Positions 1-9,640 are shown, numbered from the stretch's first letter. The stretch is DNA of 64,000 bases from Tardiphaga sp052076105 (GCF_052076105.1 NZ_CP197245.1:1860001-1924000); one strand, 5' to 3'. Numbers and translations: made by a program. The notes: generated by a model from the sequence alone, not told the origin.

Positions 1-190
1 AAGCCACCGAGATGCTGGTTTGAAAGGACGCCGCGCCCCACAGCCTCATTTGGCTCAGTGGCGCAACCGTAACGACGGGTTCCAGACGCGGCGGTTTGTG
101 GGGATGCGCGTTAACGGAATGGTCACAGGCAGGTGCAATGTAAAGTGGTATTCATGGCTGTTGAACAGCTTGGGCGGAGCGCCGTACTGC

Positions 191-1114
191 ATGAACACGC
201 CAGCTGCTCTCATATCTGCCGGCGTGGGCGTAGCGTTTTTTGCGGCCGCATCCGCGTTCTATTATCAGCCGTCCTTCATTCGGCCTGACTACGCGCTGGA
301 TGCCGTCCTGACGACCAATCATTCGAAGGCGCGTGCTGCGGTTACGCGACTCTTGCTGAATCCGTCATCTGCGCAATTCGATGGCTTGCGGTCGGTCCAG
401 GTCGTTGCCGGGAAGTATGTTTGCGGCACCGTGAACGCCAAGGACAGATCGGGGAGTTACCGCGGGCATCGTGCCTTCGTCTACGCGGTTGCCATCGACT
501 TTGCGCGTATCGACGATGACGGAGAGATCGCGCAACGGCACGATGCGTACAAGGCCTGTCCGGTCTCTGAAGAAGAAGAGAAGCTGGCTCAACAGAAGAT
601 CGGAATATCACCGGGGGCGCTCCAGGCGATCAAGCTGGTTCAAAAGACGCTGCCGACAGCCGATCCGTCAGTGCTCACGGACATGGCGTCGCAACTATCA
701 CCTGCGGGCAGTGGACCGGCCGGGACGACCGAGCAGCAACTCGGCCGTCTGGCAGGCCAACCCGGCTCGGGCGGGCAGCAATCGGGAAACCAGACATTCA
801 AAACCACGCCCAGTCTTGAATCCGACTGGCGTTCCGACAAGCCGCCGACCGCCTGGCCAGTCTTTCCGCCGAACCACGTGCTGGCGAAGCCTGTGCAGAA
901 ACGCACAAATGCCGAGGCGTTGGTGCTGGCAAAATCGGTTGAAGATCTCTGGGCGAAGTCCAAAGCGGGGACCTCATCTCAGCGGCCTTCGCCGGACGAA
1001 ATTCGAGAGGCCCTCCGGGCCCTGATGGCCATCGATGCCAAGAGTGCGGAGTTTCCCCAAGCCTGGGCGGCATTCGTGCGGTTACGGACAATCGAGCGCG
1101 AAGCGAGCGCCTAA
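191..1114 (+). CDS. Hypothetical membrane-anchored protein
   Basis: I do not recognise this 307-residue protein. Residues about 5-25 form one hydrophobic N-terminal segment, either a signal anchor or an uncleaved signal peptide. Residues about 40-130 look like a compact periplasmic domain with a single conserved-looking Cys in 'YVCGTVNAKD' and a second in 'KACPVSEEEE'. The second half is low-complexity and rich in Gly, Ser, Pro and Gln (about 175-230), followed by a short charged helical end. An in-frame start exists further upstream, but it would add a Trp/Arg-rich stretch in front of the hydrophobic segment, so I chose the ATG at 191. The function is unknown. Confidence 0.6.
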   Translation: MNTPAALISAGVGVAFFAAASAFYYQPSFIRPDYALDAVLTTNHSKARAAVTRLLLNPSSAQFDGLRSVQVVAGKYVCGTVNAKDRSGSYRGHRAFVYAVAIDFARIDDDGEIAQRHDAYKACPVSEEEEKLAQQKIGISPGALQAIKLVQKTLPTADPSVLTDMASQLSPAGSGPAGTTEQQLGRLAGQPGSGGQQSGNQTFKTTPSLESDWRSDKPPTAWPVFPPNHVLAKPVQKRTNAEALVLAKSVEDLWAKSKAGTSSQRPSPDEIREALRALMAIDAKSAEFPQAWAAFVRLRTIEREASA

Positions 1115-1160
1115 TCCCCGGAAAAGCCGAATGAGCACAGGCGTTTAAGGGCATCTGTAA

Positions 1161-1237
1161 TGGTGCACTCGGAGCGATTCGAACGCCCGACCCTCGGAAT
1201 CGAAATCCGATGCTCTATCCAGCTGAGCTACGAGTGC
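1161..1237 (-). tRNA. tRNA-Arg (anticodon TCG)
   Basis: Read on the minus strand, the 77 bases fold as a complete cloverleaf. The acceptor arms are GCACTCG and CGAGTGC, the D-arm is GCTC/GAGC, and the anticodon stem TCGGA/TCCGA encloses the loop TTTCGAT. The T-arm contains GTTCGAATC, and a genomically encoded CCA follows discriminator A. The anticodon TCG reads CGN arginine codons. Confidence 0.95.
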
Positions 1238-1340
1238 GACGGCGGCACCATAGCGGCGAAAGTCGCAAAAGCTAGCCCCGCGATGCCGGGCGCAGCGGTT
1301 TTGCCTAACGTCAGGGCGCTCCTCGCTATAGTCTGCCGTC

Positions 1341-2783
1341 ATGAATCAAGGCCGACTCAAATCCGGTCCGGTGGATTTCGTCCTGTCCGGGTGGCTACCG
1401 ACCGCGCTGCTTCTGATCGTGACCTTGGTGGTCGGTCCCGCGCTGGGCGGCCTGTCGCGTCCGCTCTTCGTCGTTGGCTGCGCCGCTGCTGGCTGGCTGG
1501 CCTGGCAACGCAGCACCGCGGCTCATATCCAGTCGGCCATCCTGCTGTTTGCCTTCGCGCCATTCGTGCGGCGCGTGGTCGATGTGTCGGTGGGCTACGA
1601 TGCGGCCAGCATCATGCTGATCGGGCCTATGCTGTTCATTCTGACGCCGTTACCTAGCCTGTGGACGTTGCTCTCATCCCGCGAGCAGTTGCGTGATCCC
1701 TGGCTGATCGCACCGGCTATCGTGCTGGCCTGCATCGCTTACGGTGCCATGCTGTCGATTTTCCAGAATGACTGGATGAGCGCGGCGACAGGTGCGTTGA
1801 AGTGGGCGGCACCTGTGCTTTACGGCATCGCTCTGCAGCAGCGCGCGAAGTCCGATGGCGAACTCGTCAATGCCATGGCGCGCATCTTTCTCGTGGTGCT
1901 GCCGCTCACGGGTCTCTATGGCATCTGGCAATATGTCGATCCGCCGAGTTGGGATCGGTTCTGGATGAACTACGCCTCGATCCTGTCGGCAGGCTATCCG
2001 CTGCCTTATATGGTGCGCGTCTTCAGCACAATGAACGGACCCGCCACTTACGCGACCTTCACCGCAACGGGACTGCTGTTGTTGGGCTTCCTGAGACCGG
2101 GCTGGCAGTCTCTGATTGCCCTGGCGCCCGCGGCACTGGGCCTGTTGCTGTCGCTGTATCGGACCGGCTGGATCGCGCTCGCGGTGGCCGTGATGTTCTG
2201 CATGGTGTTTCAATCCACGCGGCGGCGGGCTCTTGCAACCGGACTTGGCATCGTCGGCGCAGCCACGGCCGCGGTCCTGTTCACGCCATTTGGCGAAGTG
2301 ATCACTGACCGGCTGCAGTCGCTCGGCAGCGGCTCCGAGGATGGCAGCGGCAACGAGCGTCTCGAAGAATTCGTGACGTTGTGGAATACGCCTGACAGCA
2401 TGGTGGTGGGATCGGGCTTCAGCTTCACCGATATCGGTGTCGCAGGCACCATGCCGGTCGATGGCCAGATCATTGCGAGCTGGCTCACGCTCGGCATTCC
2501 CGTCGGACTGCTCTGTTTGGCCGCCTATATCTGGGTCGGGGTCTGGAGCACGTCTGCGGCATGGCGGATGCCGACCAAAGAAGGCGTGGTGCTCGGCGCC
2601 CTGTCGCTCGGCGGTATCCTGATTCACTTGCCCCTGACCAGTATCTCGTCAGGTGAGATATCCGCTCTGTTCTGGATGATCTTCGCGATGGCCTGTCCGC
2701 ACGACCAGACTGTCAGGCCTGCCGAGGATGCCGCGATGTCCCTGCAGCAGGCGCAGCCTGGAATCCGGACCGGCAGAGTCTAG
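1341..2783 (+). CDS. O-antigen ligase/polymerase-like (Wzy/WaaL family) membrane protein
   Basis: This is a 480-residue polytopic membrane protein with about ten to twelve hydrophobic segments spread from residue 15 to 450. The longest soluble loop, around residues 315-355, contains 'GSGSEDGSGNERLEEF'. A loop followed by late transmembrane helices is the usual layout of O-antigen ligase/ExoQ/Wzy proteins, and 'VFSTMNGPATYATF' resembles the family's conserved periplasmic motif. Such proteins polymerise or ligate undecaprenyl-linked glycan repeats at the periplasmic face of the inner membrane. The gene converges on an acyltransferase gene and the two stop codons interlock in CTAG. Both products could act on the same surface glycan, but that is inference. 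Confidence 0.7.
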   Translation: MNQGRLKSGPVDFVLSGWLPTALLLIVTLVVGPALGGLSRPLFVVGCAAAGWLAWQRSTAAHIQSAILLFAFAPFVRRVVDVSVGYDAASIMLIGPMLFILTPLPSLWTLLSSREQLRDPWLIAPAIVLACIAYGAMLSIFQNDWMSAATGALKWAAPVLYGIALQQRAKSDGELVNAMARIFLVVLPLTGLYGIWQYVDPPSWDRFWMNYASILSAGYPLPYMVRVFSTMNGPATYATFTATGLLLLGFLRPGWQSLIALAPAALGLLLSLYRTGWIALAVAVMFCMVFQSTRRRALATGLGIVGAATAAVLFTPFGEVITDRLQSLGSGSEDGSGNERLEEFVTLWNTPDSMVVGSGFSFTDIGVAGTMPVDGQIIASWLTLGIPVGLLCLAAYIWVGVWSTSAAWRMPTKEGVVLGALSLGGILIHLPLTSISSGEISALFWMIFAMACPHDQTVRPAEDAAMSLQQAQPGIRTGRV

Positions 2784-3853
2784 TCCGATCGGGCCGCCTG
2801 GCTGACAAGCGGAGCGGGTACAGGTCTGCGCTTAGGCAGCGGCGCGAGCCCGAGTGGTGCCAGCAGGTTAAGCCGCTGCAGCACGACATGGGCGACCATG
2901 GGCAAGATCACGCCGGCAGCGGTGCCCGCAAGGAGATAGACCCATGGCATGGGTGGCACGTGCAGCATCTGCATGATGATCCGCGTTCCGGATCCCGCCA
3001 TGATATGCAGCACATAGATCGTCATGGACATGACGCCGACGAGTGCAAGCCAGCGATGCCGTGTTTCGTTGAGCAGCTTGCAAAGCAGCACCACGCTGCT
3101 GATGCCGAGAATACATGCCGGAAGCGAAGCCGCGCCATTTGCATCGAAGCTGGAGAGCTGTCCTCCAATGGCAACCGCAGCAGCGAAAGCGGCAGCGATC
3201 ACAGTCAACATGGTCCAGCCCGTTCGCCCATGAGGCTGCCACGCCATCACGATGCGAGTTGCGTAGAGACCTGCGACATAGAACGGCAGGTGATGCATGG
3301 TGAGCGCAAGATCCGGCCGGATCGGCAACAGCATGAACACGATCAGGCCAGCGAGCGCGACGACAATCATGATGGTGCGATTGGGAATGAGCACCGCCAG
3401 TACATGGCAGATCATCAGGGCATACAGAAACCAGAACTGCGCCATCGGCCGATACCAGATCGCCGCGAGGTCGCTGGCTGTGATGGGAATATTGGCATTG
3501 CGCGATATTAGCATGATCACGCCTCCCTGGATCAGCGACCACAGAACATAGGGATAGGCGATCGTCCACGCCTTACTGGTGAGGAACTCTCGGGTGCCGC
3601 GTGCGAGGCTGTGCTGCACGTTCAGACCCGCGAGAAAGAAGAATAACGGCATGTGGAACGTATAGAGCGTATAGTTCATCCACTGCGCGAGCGACCCGTC
3701 AGGAAACAGATGCGGCGGTATCAAGCCGCCGAGCACGTGGCCATAGACCACGAGAATGACGCCTATACCGCGTGCAAAATCAATCCAGACCTGACGCGTG
3801 TGATCGCTTCGAGAGCCTGATGTTGCTGCCTGTTCGATTGGCGATAGTTGCAT
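2780..3853 (-). CDS. Acyltransferase 3 family membrane protein
   Basis: The 357-residue protein opens with the family's conserved block, 'WIDFARGIGVILVVYGH', whose Arg and His are the expected catalytic motif. It continues as about ten hydrophobic helices, and the N-terminal cytoplasmic stretch is short. Members of acyltransferase family 3 (OafA/NodX/ExoZ-like) O-acylate sugars of surface or exported glycans. I used the ATG at 3853 because the sequence from there begins a normal soluble leader; in-frame starts up to 3976 are possible. The neighbouring convergent gene encodes an O-antigen-ligase-like protein, which supports a glycan-modifying role. Confidence 0.75.
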   Translation of the reverse strand: MQLSPIEQAATSGSRSDHTRQVWIDFARGIGVILVVYGHVLGGLIPPHLFPDGSLAQWMNYTLYTFHMPLFFFLAGLNVQHSLARGTREFLTSKAWTIAYPYVLWSLIQGGVIMLISRNANIPITASDLAAIWYRPMAQFWFLYALMICHVLAVLIPNRTIMIVVALAGLIVFMLLPIRPDLALTMHHLPFYVAGLYATRIVMAWQPHGRTGWTMLTVIAAAFAAAVAIGGQLSSFDANGAASLPACILGISSVVLLCKLLNETRHRWLALVGVMSMTIYVLHIMAGSGTRIIMQMLHVPPMPWVYLLAGTAAGVILPMVAHVVLQRLNLLAPLGLAPLPKRRPVPAPLVSQAARSD

Positions 3854-4080
3854 CGTGTGGGCGCCGCTGGTTCTGATGGTCTGGATCAGCAAGCCAATAT
3901 ACGCCGAGAGCCGTACGCCATCGTTAACGCCCATATGAGAAATAGTGCCCAGCCGTTCACAGGTCTTTAGCCGCAAACGGGGCTTGATTTCTCGGTCATT
4001 TCGGTGCCCATCTGCCCCGACAAGCCGCCGGCAAGCGGTTCTGTGCTCAACTGGTGCGCCGACACGTTCAAGGACCTCAC

Positions 4081-5598
4081 GTGACTGACTACGTTCGCAA
4101 AATCCTGGATAGCCGCGTTTATGACGTTGCGGTCCAGACGCCGCTGGACCCGATGGTTCGGCTGACCGCGCGCATGGGAAGCCCCGTGCTGCTCAAGCGC
4201 GAGGATTTGCAGCCGGTGTTCTCGTTCAAGATTCGCGGCGCGTACAACCGTATTGCGGGACTGTCCGCGGAGCAGCGCGCGGCCGGCGTGATTTGCGCGT
4301 CGGCAGGCAATCACGCGCAAGGCGTGGCGCTGTCGGCACAGCGACTTGGCATCAAGGCAACCATCGTGATGCCGGTGACCACGCCGCCAATCAAGATCGA
4401 TGCAGTCAGATATTATGGCGGCAATGCCGTGCTGTTCGGCGACACGTTCGACGAAGCAGCGGCGTATGCGCGCAAGCTCGAGGCCGAGCAGAATCTGACT
4501 TTCGTGCATCCCTATGATGATCCCGAGGTGATCGCGGGGCAGGGCACCATCGGCATGGAAATCCTGCAGCAGCATCCCGATCCGATCGAGGCGGTGTTCG
4601 TGCCGATCGGCGGCGGCGGGCTTGCGGCGGGCGTTGCGTCCTTCATCAAATTCCTGCGTCCGGAGACCAAGGTCATTGGTGTCGAGCCAGTGGATGCCGC
4701 ATCGATGAAAGCCGCGATAGATGCTGGCGAGCGCGTCGTTCTCAATCGCGTCGGTCTGTTCGCCGACGGTGTGGCCGTGCGTCAGGCCGGGGTCGAAACA
4801 TTCCGTCTCTGCCGTGAATTGCTCGATGATGTGATCACGGCCGACACCGACGAGATGTGCGCTGCCATCAAGGATATCTTCGAGGATATGCGCGTGATTG
4901 CGGAGCCAGCCGGCGCTTTGGCGCTGGCAGGATTGAAGAGCTATGCCGCGAGCAATCCCACGCGCACCGGTGCGCTGATCGCTATCAACAGCGGCGCCAA
5001 CATGAACTTCGATCGTCTGCGCCATGTTGCCGAACGCGCGGAGGTGGGTGAGGCCCGCGAGATCCTGCTTGGCGTCACCATTCCGGAACAGCCGGGCAGC
5101 TATCGCCGCTTCATCCAGACCATCGGCAATCACACGATCACCGAGTTCAACTATCGCTATGCCAGTCAGAAAGAGGCGAATGTTTTTGTCGGCCTCAAGC
5201 TGAATGACGCACGGCTCGAAAAGGCGAGTCTGATCGCGCAGTTGCAGCACCTCGGCTACAAGGTTCTGGACATCAGCGCGGACGAAACCGCCAAGCTGCA
5301 TATCCGGTATATGGTAGGTGGCCGCGCTCCGCCCGAATTGCAGGGGGAGGTCATCCTGCGGTTTGAATTCCCGGAGCGGCCGGGTGCATTGCTTAAATTC
5401 CTCGACCAGCTCGAGCCGGCGTGGAACATCACGTTGTTCCATTACCGTAACCATGGCGCCGACTATGGGCGCATCCTGGTGGGGCTCCAGATTCCGGTCG
5501 ATGATCGCCCGAAGATGGTTAAGCGACTGGATTCGCTCGGCTATCCCTATGAGGACGAGACCAGCAACCCGGTCTATCGCATGTTTCTGAACGGCTAG
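4081..5598 (+). CDS. ilvA: Threonine ammonia-lyase, biosynthetic type
   Basis: The protein deaminates L-threonine to 2-oxobutanoate, the committed step of isoleucine synthesis, in the cytoplasm. The pyridoxal phosphate lysine is visible in 'SFKIRGAYN' near residue 50 and the phosphate-binding glycine loop in 'IGGGGLAAGV'. The C-terminal 180 residues carry two ACT-like regulatory modules ('LGVTIPEQPGSYRRFI' and 'LRFEFPERPGALLKFL'). The length of 505 residues matches the long, feedback-regulated biosynthetic form. I chose the GTG at 4081 because AAGGA sits six bases upstream; a GTG at 4054 has no comparable site. A strong hairpin terminator follows directly, so the gene looks monocistronic. Confidence 0.93.
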   Translation: MTDYVRKILDSRVYDVAVQTPLDPMVRLTARMGSPVLLKREDLQPVFSFKIRGAYNRIAGLSAEQRAAGVICASAGNHAQGVALSAQRLGIKATIVMPVTTPPIKIDAVRYYGGNAVLFGDTFDEAAAYARKLEAEQNLTFVHPYDDPEVIAGQGTIGMEILQQHPDPIEAVFVPIGGGGLAAGVASFIKFLRPETKVIGVEPVDAASMKAAIDAGERVVLNRVGLFADGVAVRQAGVETFRLCRELLDDVITADTDEMCAAIKDIFEDMRVIAEPAGALALAGLKSYAASNPTRTGALIAINSGANMNFDRLRHVAERAEVGEAREILLGVTIPEQPGSYRRFIQTIGNHTITEFNYRYASQKEANVFVGLKLNDARLEKASLIAQLQHLGYKVLDISADETAKLHIRYMVGGRAPPELQGEVILRFEFPERPGALLKFLDQLEPAWNITLFHYRNHGADYGRILVGLQIPVDDRPKMVKRLDSLGYPYEDETSNPVYRMFLNG

Positions 5599-5607
5599 GG
5601 GGGCGGG

Positions 5608-5635
5608 AAGGCAGGGCCAGTCCCTGCCTTTTTTT
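5608..5635 (+). terminator. Rho-independent terminator of ilvA
   Basis: Nine-base arms AAGGCAGGG and CCCTGCCTT enclose a five-base loop and are followed by a run of T, ten bases after the ilvA stop codon. Confidence 0.85.
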
Positions 5636-5697
5636 CGCTCAAAGCCGATGCTTAACGGAATGCTAGCACTGTCCGGCGAGAGTCAGGCGGTGTGCTG

Positions 5698-6201
5698 ATG
5701 CCGGATCGGGTATCGGCTTGGGGATCCCATTACCGGTTTCATCGCGCGATGCGCCTTTCGCTGCTGCCCGTCCTGATGTCGCTGCTGGTGCTGTCCGTGG
5801 CTCCGGCCAAGGCCGATTTGCGCATCACCCGCGACCACGGCGGCTATGTCGAGGAATACAAGGCCAAGTATGAGCGCATCCGCGATCGCAAGGAGCGGGT
5901 GATCATCGATGGCATCTGCAATTCGGCCTGCACGCTGGTGTTCGGCATCGTGCCGATGAACAAGGTCTGCGTGACTCCGCGCGCCAGTCTCGGCTTCCAT
6001 CAGGCCTATTACGACAAGGCTTTCACCTTCGGCATGAAGGTGATCAGCTACGAGGGCACCTCGGATCTGATGGCCTATTATCCGCCGCCGGTGAAAGACT
6101 GGCTTGCGCGCAATGGCGGTCTCACGCCGGAAATGAAGAAGATCAAGAACGGCATGGATCTCTGGAAGATCGTCGATCCCTGCCCGGAAGAGTTCTTCTA
6201 G
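5698..6201 (+). CDS. Secreted ClpP/crotonase-fold-like protein (putative serine hydrolase)
   Basis: This 167-residue protein has an N-terminal basic stretch, then a hydrophobic core 'LSLLPVLMSLLVLSVAPA' and a likely cleavage site after 'AKA', so it is probably exported. The mature part contains 'VIIDGICNSACTLVFG' and 'ASLGFHQAYY'. These resemble the nucleophile (Ser76, in NSAC) and histidine (His101, in FHQ) positions of periplasmic ClpP-related proteins, which are common and uncharacterised in Bradyrhizobiaceae. The start at 5698 has AGGCGG seven bases upstream; the alternative ATG at 5749 gives a more standard signal peptide. The assignment rests on motif resemblance only. Confidence 0.6.
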   Translation: MPDRVSAWGSHYRFHRAMRLSLLPVLMSLLVLSVAPAKADLRITRDHGGYVEEYKAKYERIRDRKERVIIDGICNSACTLVFGIVPMNKVCVTPRASLGFHQAYYDKAFTFGMKVISYEGTSDLMAYYPPPVKDWLARNGGLTPEMKKIKNGMDLWKIVDPCPEEFF

Positions 6202-6238
6202 CTTTCAGTCTTCAATCGACCTGAATGCCTTTTCGCGG

Positions 6239-8443
6239 TCATGATGCCACGAGCCGCGCATCGCCGCGCCTGATCAGCGCCAGAGCGACCAGCACCGTGG
6301 GTGCGAGAATGCAGGCGGCGAGGGCAATGATCTGCCACTGCGACAGCGGATTGATGCCGCCGCCGGGGGTCGCCAAGATAAAGCCGCCAATCACCAGCAA
6401 CACGCGCAGCGGCCATTCCATCGCGCCAGCCCGCCTGAGATCGCCGACATAGGCCTGATAGCCCTGGATGCCACCACAGATGAAGACGATGCCGAGACAG
6501 GCAAGGCCGGTGAGGCCGAAGGCTTCGAGATAAGGGCTGTCGCCCTGTAGCAGCAGCGCCGGGTTCAGTACGAAGAAGAACGGGATGAAATAGATGATGC
6601 TGCCCACCCACATCGACTCCCAGCCGGTCTTCATTGCCGGTGCGCCGGCAATGCCGGCGGCGGCAAAGGATGCGATGGCGACCGGTGGCGTGATCGACGA
6701 CAGCATGCCCCAATAGAAGATGAACATGTGCACGGCCATCTTGTTGAGACCGAGCTTCTCCAGCGCTGGCGCAACGAGAATGGCGAGGAAGATGTAGCAG
6801 GACGTCGTCGTCAGGCCGAGACCGAGGATCAGGCTGGTGAAGGCGCACATGATCAGCAGCAGGAACACGTTGCCGCCTGCAATGTTCAGGAGGTCGTTGG
6901 CGAGACTGGAAATCACGCCGGTCAGCGAGAAGGCGCCGATCAGCAAACCGCATCCGGCAAGGATGGCGATCAGCTCGACAAAGGTCTTGCCGTTGAGCTC
7001 GAGGAAGTGGATCCAGCGCGCGCCGCCCCAGTTCTTGCCGGGGAAGAGTTCGTTCAGGGCAGCCAGGATGCACATCCCCCAAAGATAGGCGTTCGGGACA
7101 TCGAACCAGACCATAGCGCCGGTCAGTGCCACGCACAGGGCAAGGACTGCGGTATTACCTGCTTTCCACGGTGCAGGGCCGGACCACTGATGCAGGATCA
7201 CCAGCAAGGCCGTCGCATAGAACGGCGCGTGGCTCTCGCGCTTGAAATAGAGCAGCATCACCACGAGGATCAAGATGACGAACAGGTAGTACCAACCCTC
7301 CTTGAGCGCATCCATGAAGCGCGGCAGTTCTTCGCGCGGGATGCCTTCAAGTTTGTGGCGTGCGGCATAGCTGTCGACCTGCGCAAACAGGCCAAAATAA
7401 TACAGAACTGACGGAATGGTGGCGGCGAGGGCGACGTCGGCGTAGCTCGTGTTCATGAACTGCGCCATGACGAAGGCCGTCGCGCCCAGCACCGGCGGTG
7501 CCAGCACGGCGCCGGTGGACGCGCAGGCTTCGATCGCTCCCGAATAGGACGGCGTGAAGCCGGTTTTCTTCATGGCAGGGATCGTCATTGTTCCGGCGGT
7601 CAGCACGTTGGAGACGATACTGCCGCCGACGGTGCCGAGCAGGCCGGATGCAAAAATACACACTTTGGCAGCCCCGCCGCGGAAGGTGCCGCACATCGCG
7701 AAGGCAATATTGATGAAGAACTTCCCGGCACCGGTCATCATCAGCGCGGTGCCGAATACCAGGAAGCCGATCACTGTGTCGGCGAAGGCCTGGATCGGAA
7801 TGCCGAGCAGGCTCTCGCCCGACAGCACGTGATAGGCCGTGGTTTGCTCCAGCGTCGACTGGGTGCCGCGAAATGGCCCGAGCCATTTGGCGTCGGCAAA
7901 CAACGGATACAGTGTGAAGGGGGCGACGCTGAGCAACAGGCTCCAGCCACCGGTACGGCGCAGCGCCTCCATCAGCACGAACCACATCACGAGGCCTGCG
8001 GCGATCACGGGCTTAGGTGCGCCGTCGAATTCCCAGCCAAACTGAGCGGCCTTGCGGATGTTCATCATCAGAAAGATCGCCGCCGCGAAAGTGGCGACAA
8101 ACAACACGACGTCGTACCACGGCACACGGTCGAGATTGGCCTTCGACGTTCCCGGAAAGATCAGGAACGTGAACGGCAGCATCAGCGCGATCAGCAGATA
8201 GAAATATTCGGTATTGAGCTGCGTGACATCGACAAAGAAGCGCAGCGAGAACTGCTGATTGATACAGAGCAGGATCGTCGCGAGCGTGGCCAGTATCAGC
8301 GCCCAGCGCCACACGCCATGCAACGCACGGACGCGTGAAACCTCGGATTCCTGGAGGTCGGCGACCCCGTGGGGATCGTCGATCTCCATTTTTACGGGAA
8401 TGTCGGATGCGAGCCGCGCATGTTCGGGTGACGAAACTGACAT
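6239..8443 (-). CDS. TRAP transporter fused permease (DctQ-DctM fusion, TAXI type)
   Basis: At 734 residues with some 17-19 hydrophobic segments, this matches the fused small-plus-large permease (4TM/12TM fusion) of TRAP transporters that use TAXI-family binding proteins. The first third is the DctQ-like part and the remainder the DctM-like part. The latter has the Gly-rich conserved segments 'GGSIVSNVLTAGTMTIPAMK', 'ASTGAVLAPPVLGATAFVM' and 'GLGLTTTSCYIFLAILVAPA'. TRAP systems import carboxylates using the Na+ or H+ gradient. The binding-protein gene lies 45 bases upstream on the same strand, so they form one transcription unit. The substrate cannot be read from the sequence. Confidence 0.9.
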   Translation of the reverse strand: MSVSSPEHARLASDIPVKMEIDDPHGVADLQESEVSRVRALHGVWRWALILATLATILLCINQQFSLRFFVDVTQLNTEYFYLLIALMLPFTFLIFPGTSKANLDRVPWYDVVLFVATFAAAIFLMMNIRKAAQFGWEFDGAPKPVIAAGLVMWFVLMEALRRTGGWSLLLSVAPFTLYPLFADAKWLGPFRGTQSTLEQTTAYHVLSGESLLGIPIQAFADTVIGFLVFGTALMMTGAGKFFINIAFAMCGTFRGGAAKVCIFASGLLGTVGGSIVSNVLTAGTMTIPAMKKTGFTPSYSGAIEACASTGAVLAPPVLGATAFVMAQFMNTSYADVALAATIPSVLYYFGLFAQVDSYAARHKLEGIPREELPRFMDALKEGWYYLFVILILVVMLLYFKRESHAPFYATALLVILHQWSGPAPWKAGNTAVLALCVALTGAMVWFDVPNAYLWGMCILAALNELFPGKNWGGARWIHFLELNGKTFVELIAILAGCGLLIGAFSLTGVISSLANDLLNIAGGNVFLLLIMCAFTSLILGLGLTTTSCYIFLAILVAPALEKLGLNKMAVHMFIFYWGMLSSITPPVAIASFAAAGIAGAPAMKTGWESMWVGSIIYFIPFFFVLNPALLLQGDSPYLEAFGLTGLACLGIVFICGGIQGYQAYVGDLRRAGAMEWPLRVLLVIGGFILATPGGGINPLSQWQIIALAACILAPTVLVALALIRRGDARLVAS

Positions 8444-8488
8444 GATGGCCCCGATCAGTGTTCGCGGGTAAGGCTGAAAATGGCGATG

Positions 8489-9640
8489 TTATTCGAAGCC
8501 GTTCGGCATGCCGGCCTTCTTCAGTGCGGCCGCGCGGGCGTTCATCCAGCCGTCGAGAAACTCCTTTTCGCCGGCTGATGCATTTGCCTTGGCGTATTCG
8601 CCCCACGCGGCTTTCAATACGTCCTGTCGCTTCAGCAGTCCGTCGTTATGGGTCTGGTCTTCCGGCGTCCAGTTGCCGGCTTCCTTGAGGGCTTTCACGG
8701 CACCGGGATGAAACGGAACGACCCATTTCATCGTTTGCGCTTTGGCAGCGAGGCCCAAAGCGCCTGGTGCGTTGTCCTTGTAGGCGTCGAAATTGACGAT
8801 CATTGCCTTGGTGATTGCGTAGATCTGATCCTCCGCCTGCGAGCCGTAGACGGTCGCGACGGGATAGGGGTAGGTGCTCATGTTGACCGGCGCCGATGTC
8901 GTAATGCCCGCGCCGCAGCTCGCGACATGCGGATTGAAGAACGGTGCCACGCGCTTGACGCGCTCCCAGCCGGCCTTGTCTTCAGCGGGGAGGGGCGGCC
9001 AGATGATGCCGCGCGGCGATGTCTCGACTTCCTTGGCCGGACCGGTGATGGTGGTCGCAAAGGCCGCATCGACATCGTTGTTCACCATGCCTTTCCACAT
9101 TGCGCCGTAGCTTGCGAACTCGATCGGCTTGATGTCTGCCTTTGTGAGACCGCCGAACGCCATGATCGCAAGCGAGTTCTGGTTCAGGGCAGGTGAGCCG
9201 ACGACGAAGCCGACGCGTTTGCCGCGCAGATCCTTGATCTCCTTCACGCCGATATCGCGAGCGACGCCGAGCGAGGCGCCGTTACAGTCGATGGTCGACA
9301 GCGTGATCTGCGCTGGCTGTGGGCCCCATTCCTTGACGCCGAATTCGAACACGCCTTCCTGCGCGAAGTAGATGCCCGAGCCCATCCAGGCGATAGCGGC
9401 GCGACCGGCGCGTAATGGCGCGAGCCGTGCGACATCATTGCCGGCAGGCAGCACACGCACGTCGGTGGAATATTTGTCCTTCATCATCTTGCCGACGGCG
9501 ACCGCGATGTTGAAGCCGGCAGTGCCGGTGTCGTAGGCGGTCACCGCCATGGTCGGTGGAAGCTTGATATCCTGTGCGCAGACAGCGCCGGTCGTACTGA
9601 GCACGGCAACGGACGCCAGCGCGATGAGCCGGTGAAGCAT
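8489..9640 (-). CDS. TAXI family TRAP transporter solute-binding protein
   Basis: The 383-residue protein begins with a Sec signal peptide ('MLHRLIALASVAVLSTTGA', cleavage probably near AQD). It continues with the TAXI signature region 'TAYDTGTAGFNIAVAVGKMM', then 'VRVLPAGNDVARLAPLRAGR' and 'GKRVGFVVGSPALNQNSLAI', as in TIGR02122-type periplasmic receptors. It would capture a carboxylate in the periplasm and deliver it to the fused permease encoded next. The ATG at 9640 has GGAGG five bases upstream, which decides against the ATG at 9658. An inverted repeat lies just upstream at 9657-9671. Confidence 0.9.
   Translation of the reverse strand: MLHRLIALASVAVLSTTGAVCAQDIKLPPTMAVTAYDTGTAGFNIAVAVGKMMKDKYSTDVRVLPAGNDVARLAPLRAGRAAIAWMGSGIYFAQEGVFEFGVKEWGPQPAQITLSTIDCNGASLGVARDIGVKEIKDLRGKRVGFVVGSPALNQNSLAIMAFGGLTKADIKPIEFASYGAMWKGMVNNDVDAAFATTITGPAKEVETSPRGIIWPPLPAEDKAGWERVKRVAPFFNPHVASCGAGITTSAPVNMSTYPYPVATVYGSQAEDQIYAITKAMIVNFDAYKDNAPGALGLAAKAQTMKWVVPFHPGAVKALKEAGNWTPEDQTHNDGLLKRQDVLKAAWGEYAKANASAGEKEFLDGWMNARAAALKKAGMPNGFE

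Noticed and set aside
3967..5454. 495-codon frame opposite ilvA
   Set aside because: Antisense shadow of threonine ammonia-lyase, whose catalytic motifs are intact on the plus strand.
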